This document shows, piece after piece, positions 37,432-41,008 of a stretch of DNA of 41,008 nucleotides (its first letter is position 1; the number at the start of each line of letters is the position of its first letter). The notes beneath the pieces were generated by a model that ran no database searches, was not told where the DNA came from, and saw only the letters and a list, made by a program, of their open reading frames with translations. Location of the stretch: assembly GCA_946478305.1 (NCBI GenBank), contig CAMLBO010000038.1, positions 1 to 41,008 on the forward strand, given 5' to 3'. The DNA comes from an uncultured Enterobacterales bacterium. GTDB taxonomy: Bacteria > Pseudomonadota > Gammaproteobacteria > Enterobacterales > Enterobacteriaceae. The position numbers were made by a program, and so were the translations under genes.

Positions 37432-38406
37432 CTATTGGAAACCGGTCGCCGCGTGTGGCTGATAGGCCATTTCCAACTCAGCGATCTCTTCTATCGACAG
37501 TTTCACCTGCAGGGCGGCGAGGGCATCTTTAAGGTGTTCGGCGCGTGAGGCCCCAACAATCGGTGCTGTCACCACCGGTTTAGCCAGCAGCCACGCCAAC
37601 GCTATCTGCGCACGCGGTACACCGTGATCTTCTGCCACTTTTGCCACACGCTCAGCGATTTTCGCATCAGCGGTTTCGGTGGCATCATAAAGTTGATTGG
37701 CAAATTTGTCTGAGACCGAACGGGCCGTGGCTTCGCCCCATGGGCGGGTCAACTTACCGCGTGCCAGCGGGCTCCACGGCAGCACTGCAATATTCTCCCG
37801 CAGGCATAACGGGTGCATCTCATTTTCTTCCTCGCGCTGGATAAGGTTGTATTGATCCTGCATTGATATAAAACGCGCCCAGCCATTTTGTGTTGAAACG
37901 TCGAGTGCCTGTTTAAACTGATGGGCATGCATAGACGAAGCGCCGATATAGCGTGCTTTCCCGGCCTTCACCACCTCATTAAGCGCTTCCAGCGTCTCTT
38001 CTATAGGCGTTTCATAATCCCAGCGGTGAATTTGCAGCAGGTCGACGTAGTCCATGCCAAGCCGCGTCAGGCTATCGTCAATGGATTGCATAATGGAGGC
38101 GCGTGAAAGGCCCGGTTTGAGGCCGGTCACGGCGTTATAGACTTTGGTGGCGACCACAATTTTATCGCGCTGTGCAAAATCGCGCAGGGCGCGGCCGACA
38201 ATTTCTTCGCTGCTGCCGTCAGAATAGCTGTTGGCGGTATCAAAGAAATTAATGCCCGCATCCAACGCCTGTTTAATTATCGGACGGCTGCTCTCTTCAG
38301 GCAGCGTCCAGGCATGCGTTCCGCGATCCGGTTCGCCAAAGGTCATGCAGCCAAGGCACAGGCGCGAGACCTTGAGGTCAGTTTTTCCGAGGGTAATATA
38401 TTGCAT
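37432..38406 (-). CDS. yajO: Aldo-keto reductase YajO
   Basis: A 324-residue NADPH-dependent aldo-keto reductase, equal in length to E. coli YajO. The catalytic tetrad is visible: D56, Y61 (NFFDTANSYSDG), K88 (VVATKVY) and H127 (LQIHRWD). Mutants of E. coli yajO have been linked to an alternative route to deoxyxylulose phosphate; its normal substrate is not settled. The neighbourhood with dxs agrees with E. coli. Of two adjacent ATGs (38409 and 38406), the second has proper spacing to AGGAGG. Confidence 0.93.
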   Translation of the reverse strand: MQYITLGKTDLKVSRLCLGCMTFGEPDRGTHAWTLPEESSRPIIKQALDAGINFFDTANSYSDGSSEEIVGRALRDFAQRDKIVVATKVYNAVTGLKPGLSRASIMQSIDDSLTRLGMDYVDLLQIHRWDYETPIEETLEALNEVVKAGKARYIGASSMHAHQFKQALDVSTQNGWARFISMQDQYNLIQREEENEMHPLCLRENIAVLPWSPLARGKLTRPWGEATARSVSDKFANQLYDATETADAKIAERVAKVAEDHGVPRAQIALAWLLAKPVVTAPIVGASRAEHLKDALAALQVKLSIEEIAELEMAYQPHAATGFQ

Positions 38407-38509
38407 CATTCCTCCTGATTCTTATTCTCATAGGGTGAAAAGTTAAATGCTTAGCACGCTATAACTGTAGTTCACGGCAAGGGGAAATTGAGGGAGTAAG
38501 GTGAGAGAA

Positions 38510-38542
38510 AAGCAAAACCCCCTCTTTCTGGCAAAAGAGGGG
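38510..38542 (-). terminator. Rho-independent terminator after dxs
   Basis: On the minus strand CCCCTCTTT pairs with AAAGAGGGG (plus 38519-38527 and 38534-38542) and runs into GTTTTGCTTTT. It ends the ispA-dxs operon before yajO. Confidence 0.88.
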
Positions 38543-38569
38543 AAGGTTTTAGCAGGTCAGTAGGTCGTA

Positions 38570-40432
38570 TCAGGCTAACCAGTCGGCGATTTGTCGTTCA
38601 ATGCCGGCGGCATCCAGACCTAAATCTGACCGGATTTCATCCTGTGTCCCCTGAGGAACAAAGTGGTCTGGCAGGCCGATATTCAATACCGGCACCATGA
38701 TGCGTTTTGCCATCAGCAGTTCATTTACGCCACTGCCCGCACCGCCCATGATGGCATTCTCTTCGAGTGTCACCAGCACTTCATGGCTGGCTGCCAGCTC
38801 CAGCACCAGCGCGTCGTCAAGCGGCTTAACGAAACGCATATCGACCAGCGTCGCATTCAGTTTATCCGCCACGGCCTGTGCTTCCGGCAACAAGGTACCG
38901 AAGTTGAGAATCGCGGTTTTCTCCCCTTCGCGGCGCACTATGCCTTTGCCGATGGACAGCGAAGCCAGCGGCTCGCAGACAGCACCGGTCCCGCTGCCGC
39001 GCGGGTAACGCACTGCAACGGGACCACCCTGGTGGTGATAACCGGTGTGCAGCATCTGGCGGCATTCGTTTTCATCGCTTGGCGTCATGATGATCATATT
39101 CGGAATGCAGCGCAGGAATGACAGGTCAAACGCGCCCTGATGGGTCTGACCATCGGCACCCACGATCCCACCGCGGTCAATCGCAAACATCACCGGCAGG
39201 TTTTGGATCGCCACATCGTGGATCACCTGATCGTAAGCGCGTTGCAGGAAGGTGGAGTAAATCGCGACCACGGGCTTGTAGCCGCCAATCGCCAGACCGG
39301 CGGCAAAGGTCACGGCATGTTGCTCGGCAATAGCCACGTCAAAATATTGCTGCGGATATTCACGAGAGAACCGCACCATGCCGGAACCTTCACGCATGGC
39401 CGGTGTGACCGCCATCAGCTTGCTGTCTTTCGCGGCCGTTTCACATAACCAGTCACCGAAAATCTTCGAATACGTCGGCAAGCCTTCTTTGCTTTTTGGC
39501 AGCGTGCCGAGGATCGGGTCAAACTTCGGCACAGCGTGCCAGCTGATCGGATCTTTTTCGGCAGGCGCGTAGCCTTTACCTTTTTTGGTCATGATGTGCA
39601 GCAACTGCGGCCCTTTCAGGTCACGCATATTTTTCAGCATCTGCACCAGCGCCAGCACGTCGTGGCCATCCACCGGACCGATATAGTTGAAGCCCAGCTC
39701 TTCAAACAGAGTGCCCGGCACCATCATGCCTTTCAGGTGCTCTTCGGTACGGCGCACCAGCTCCTTGATAGGGGGAATGCCCGACAGCACTTTTTTGCCG
39801 CCTTCCCGCAGACGCGAATAAAGCTGGCCTGAGAGCAACTGCGCCAAATGATTATTCAGCGCACCGACGTTTTCGGAGATCGACATTTCATTGTCGTTGA
39901 GGACAACCAGCATGTCGGATTTGATATCCCCTGCGTGGTTCATCGCTTCGAAGGCCATGCCGGCGGTAATGGCACCGTCACCAATGACACAAATTGTGCG
40001 ACGGCCCTTACCTTCGCGCTCTGCGGCGACGGCCATGCCTAATCCGGCACTGATTGAGGTCGAAGAGTGACCGACGGAGAGGGTATCGAACTCACTTTCA
40101 TCGCGCCACGGGAACGGATGTAACCCGCCTTTCTGACGGATGGTGGAGATTTTGTCACGTCGGCCGGTCAGTATTTTATGCGGATAGGCCTGATGGCCTA
40201 CGTCCCACACCAGATGATCAAAGGGGGTGTTATAGACGTAATGCATGGCGACGGTCAGTTCTACCGTGCCAAGGCCAGACGCAAAATGTCCGCTGGACTG
40301 ACTGACGCTGGCCAGCAGGTATTGGCGAAGTTCGTCACAGAGCTTGGGCAGGCTCTCTTTAGGGAGCGAACGGAGTTCTTCGGGGTTCTCCGCCAGCGCC
40401 AGTGTCGGGTATTTGGCTAGTTCAAGACTCAT
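38570..40432 (-). CDS. dxs: 1-deoxy-D-xylulose-5-phosphate synthase Dxs
   Basis: A 620-residue thiamine-diphosphate enzyme, the same length as in E. coli. It condenses pyruvate and glyceraldehyde 3-phosphate to deoxyxylulose phosphate, the first step of the MEP isoprenoid pathway and also a thiamine and pyridoxal precursor. Visible are H49 in SSGHF, the ThDP motif [18 protein letters not shown] near residue 150, the [12 protein letters not shown] segment with the catalytic Glu near 370, and [10 protein letters not shown]. The gene begins 19 bases after the ispA stop and is co-transcribed with it. Confidence 0.98.
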   Translation of the reverse strand: MSLELAKYPTLALAENPEELRSLPKESLPKLCDELRQYLLASVSQSSGHFASGLGTVELTVAMHYVYNTPFDHLVWDVGHQAYPHKILTGRRDKISTIRQKGGLHPFPWRDESEFDTLSVGHSSTSISAGLGMAVAAEREGKGRRTICVIGDGAITAGMAFEAMNHAGDIKSDMLVVLNDNEMSISENVGALNNHLAQLLSGQLYSRLREGGKKVLSGIPPIKELVRRTEEHLKGMMVPGTLFEELGFNYIGPVDGHDVLALVQMLKNMRDLKGPQLLHIMTKKGKGYAPAEKDPISWHAVPKFDPILGTLPKSKEGLPTYSKIFGDWLCETAAKDSKLMAVTPAMREGSGMVRFSREYPQQYFDVAIAEQHAVTFAAGLAIGGYKPVVAIYSTFLQRAYDQVIHDVAIQNLPVMFAIDRGGIVGADGQTHQGAFDLSFLRCIPNMIIMTPSDENECRQMLHTGYHHQGGPVAVRYPRGSGTGAVCEPLASLSIGKGIVRREGEKTAILNFGTLLPEAQAVADKLNATLVDMRFVKPLDDALVLELAASHEVLVTLEENAIMGGAGSGVNELLMAKRIMVPVLNIGLPDHFVPQGTQDEIRSDLGLDAAGIERQIADWLA

Positions 40433-40451
40433 CAGTTGCTCATAGTAAGTA

Positions 40452-40965
40452 TTAATTATCGCGTTCGATAACGAAGCTGGCTAACGCGAGAAGCGGCGCG
40501 GTATTGTAGGAAAGTGCGGCCAACTGCTCTAACGCAGAGACGGCTTCCTGATGTAAATCCCTGGCTTTGGCCTGTGCGCCCTCAAGCCCCAGCAGGGCCG
40601 GGTAGGTACTTTTGCCGAGTTGCTGGTCAGCTCCCTGACGTTTACCGAGTTTTTCGGTATCGCCAATGACATCCAGAATGTCGTCCTGTACCTGGAAAGC
40701 CAGTCCGATGGCCTGTGAATAAGTGTCGAGTACCGGCAGCGCGGCGCGGCCTGCATCGCCTGCGGCCAGTGCACCCATGCGTACAGCTGCGCGGATGAGC
40801 GCCCCGGTTTTATGGCGATGAATCTGTTCCAGCGCCTGTAAATTGATGTGTTGACCCTCTGCCGCCAAATCCAGCGCCTGACCGGCGCACATGCCTGCCA
40901 CACCGCTGGCCGATGCCAGTTCGGAGATCATCGACAGGCGATCCTGCATACGGACAGCCGGCATG
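40452..40965 (-). CDS. ispA: Farnesyl diphosphate synthase IspA, C-terminal part (cut by contig end)
   Basis: The last 170 residues of IspA (about 299 in E. coli), which makes farnesyl diphosphate from isopentenyl and dimethylallyl diphosphate. The second Asp-rich motif, VQDDILD, and [20 protein letters not shown] are present; the first Asp-rich motif and the N terminus lie beyond the contig. The open frame appears to continue to 40994 with [10 protein letters not shown] at its start, but those residues are translated adapter. The true gene reaches the contig edge at about 40965. It precedes dxs, and E. coli has xseB upstream. Confidence 0.97.
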
Positions 40966-41008
40966 CTGTCTCTTATACACATCTCCGAGCCCACGAGACA
41001 GGCAGAAA
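40966..41008 (-). other. Residual Illumina Nextera adapter (i7 side)
   Basis: Non-genomic. The 19-bp Tn5 mosaic end (CTGTCTCTTATACACATCT, 40966-40984) is followed by CCGAGCCCACGAGAC (40985-40999), the index AGGCAGAA (41000-41007, Nextera N703 code) and the first base of the P7 end. It creates a false N terminus for ispA. Confidence 0.98.

Noticed and set aside
40966-40994. [10 protein letters not shown] as a natural N terminus of an IspA variant
   Set aside because: The bases are the Nextera adapter; IspA needs about 129 more residues upstream.

Overview
This window is a chromosomal contig from a member of the Enterobacterales, most like the Yersiniaceae (Serratia, Rahnella, Ewingella and relatives). 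The protein sequences and the gene order aroL-yaiA-aroM-ppnP-rdgC-mak-sbcCD-phoBR-brnQ-proY and acpH-queA-tgt-yajC-secDF-yajI-nrdR-ribD-ribH-nusB-thiL-pgpA-yajO-dxs-ispA follow the Escherichia coli backbone. Insertions and deletions relative to E. coli, plus a dispersed palindromic repeat, set it apart. The genus assignment is an inference; no rRNA gene is present. Both contig ends are residual Illumina Nextera adapter (1-48 and 40966-41008), so only about 49-40965 is genomic. The last gene, ispA, is cut by the right-hand adapter.

Left part (49-9600): a small SAM methyltransferase, then aroL behind a TrpR-type operator, and yaiA. Where E. coli carries only aroM, this genome has a four-gene block: an IclR-family regulator, an OPT-family transporter, a DUF1177 protein and AroM. 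It looks like a regulated import-and-conversion pathway and gives the orphan protein AroM a functional setting; I rate it the best candidate for an undescribed system here. It is followed by ppnP, rdgC, mak and an unclear 590-bp gap that may hold a 57-residue protein.

Middle part (9634-21136): the sbcDC nuclease operon runs leftward, back to back with the phosphate two-component genes phoB and phoR behind a clear Pho box. A 66-bp copy of the palindromic repeat lies between phoB and phoR; a longer copy lies between ppnP and rdgC. Next come a MetE-like, single-catalytic-domain methionine synthase gene with a perfect MetR box upstream, then the amino-acid transporters brnQ (with a long C-rich leader) and proY.

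Right part (21272-40965): ggt, a 2-Cys peroxiredoxin and acpH run leftward. queA-tgt-yajC-secD-secF form the tRNA-queuosine and protein-export cluster. A tri-haem cytochrome c peroxidase (YhjA/Ccp type) with an FNR box sits between secF and yajI. nrdR-ribD-ribH-nusB-thiL-pgpA run rightward; yajO and ispA-dxs (isoprenoid precursor genes) run leftward.

I saw no tRNA, rRNA, CRISPR array, insertion sequence, prophage or replication origin. The gaps longer than 300 bases are 9043-9633 and 17801-18244, both described in the entries.
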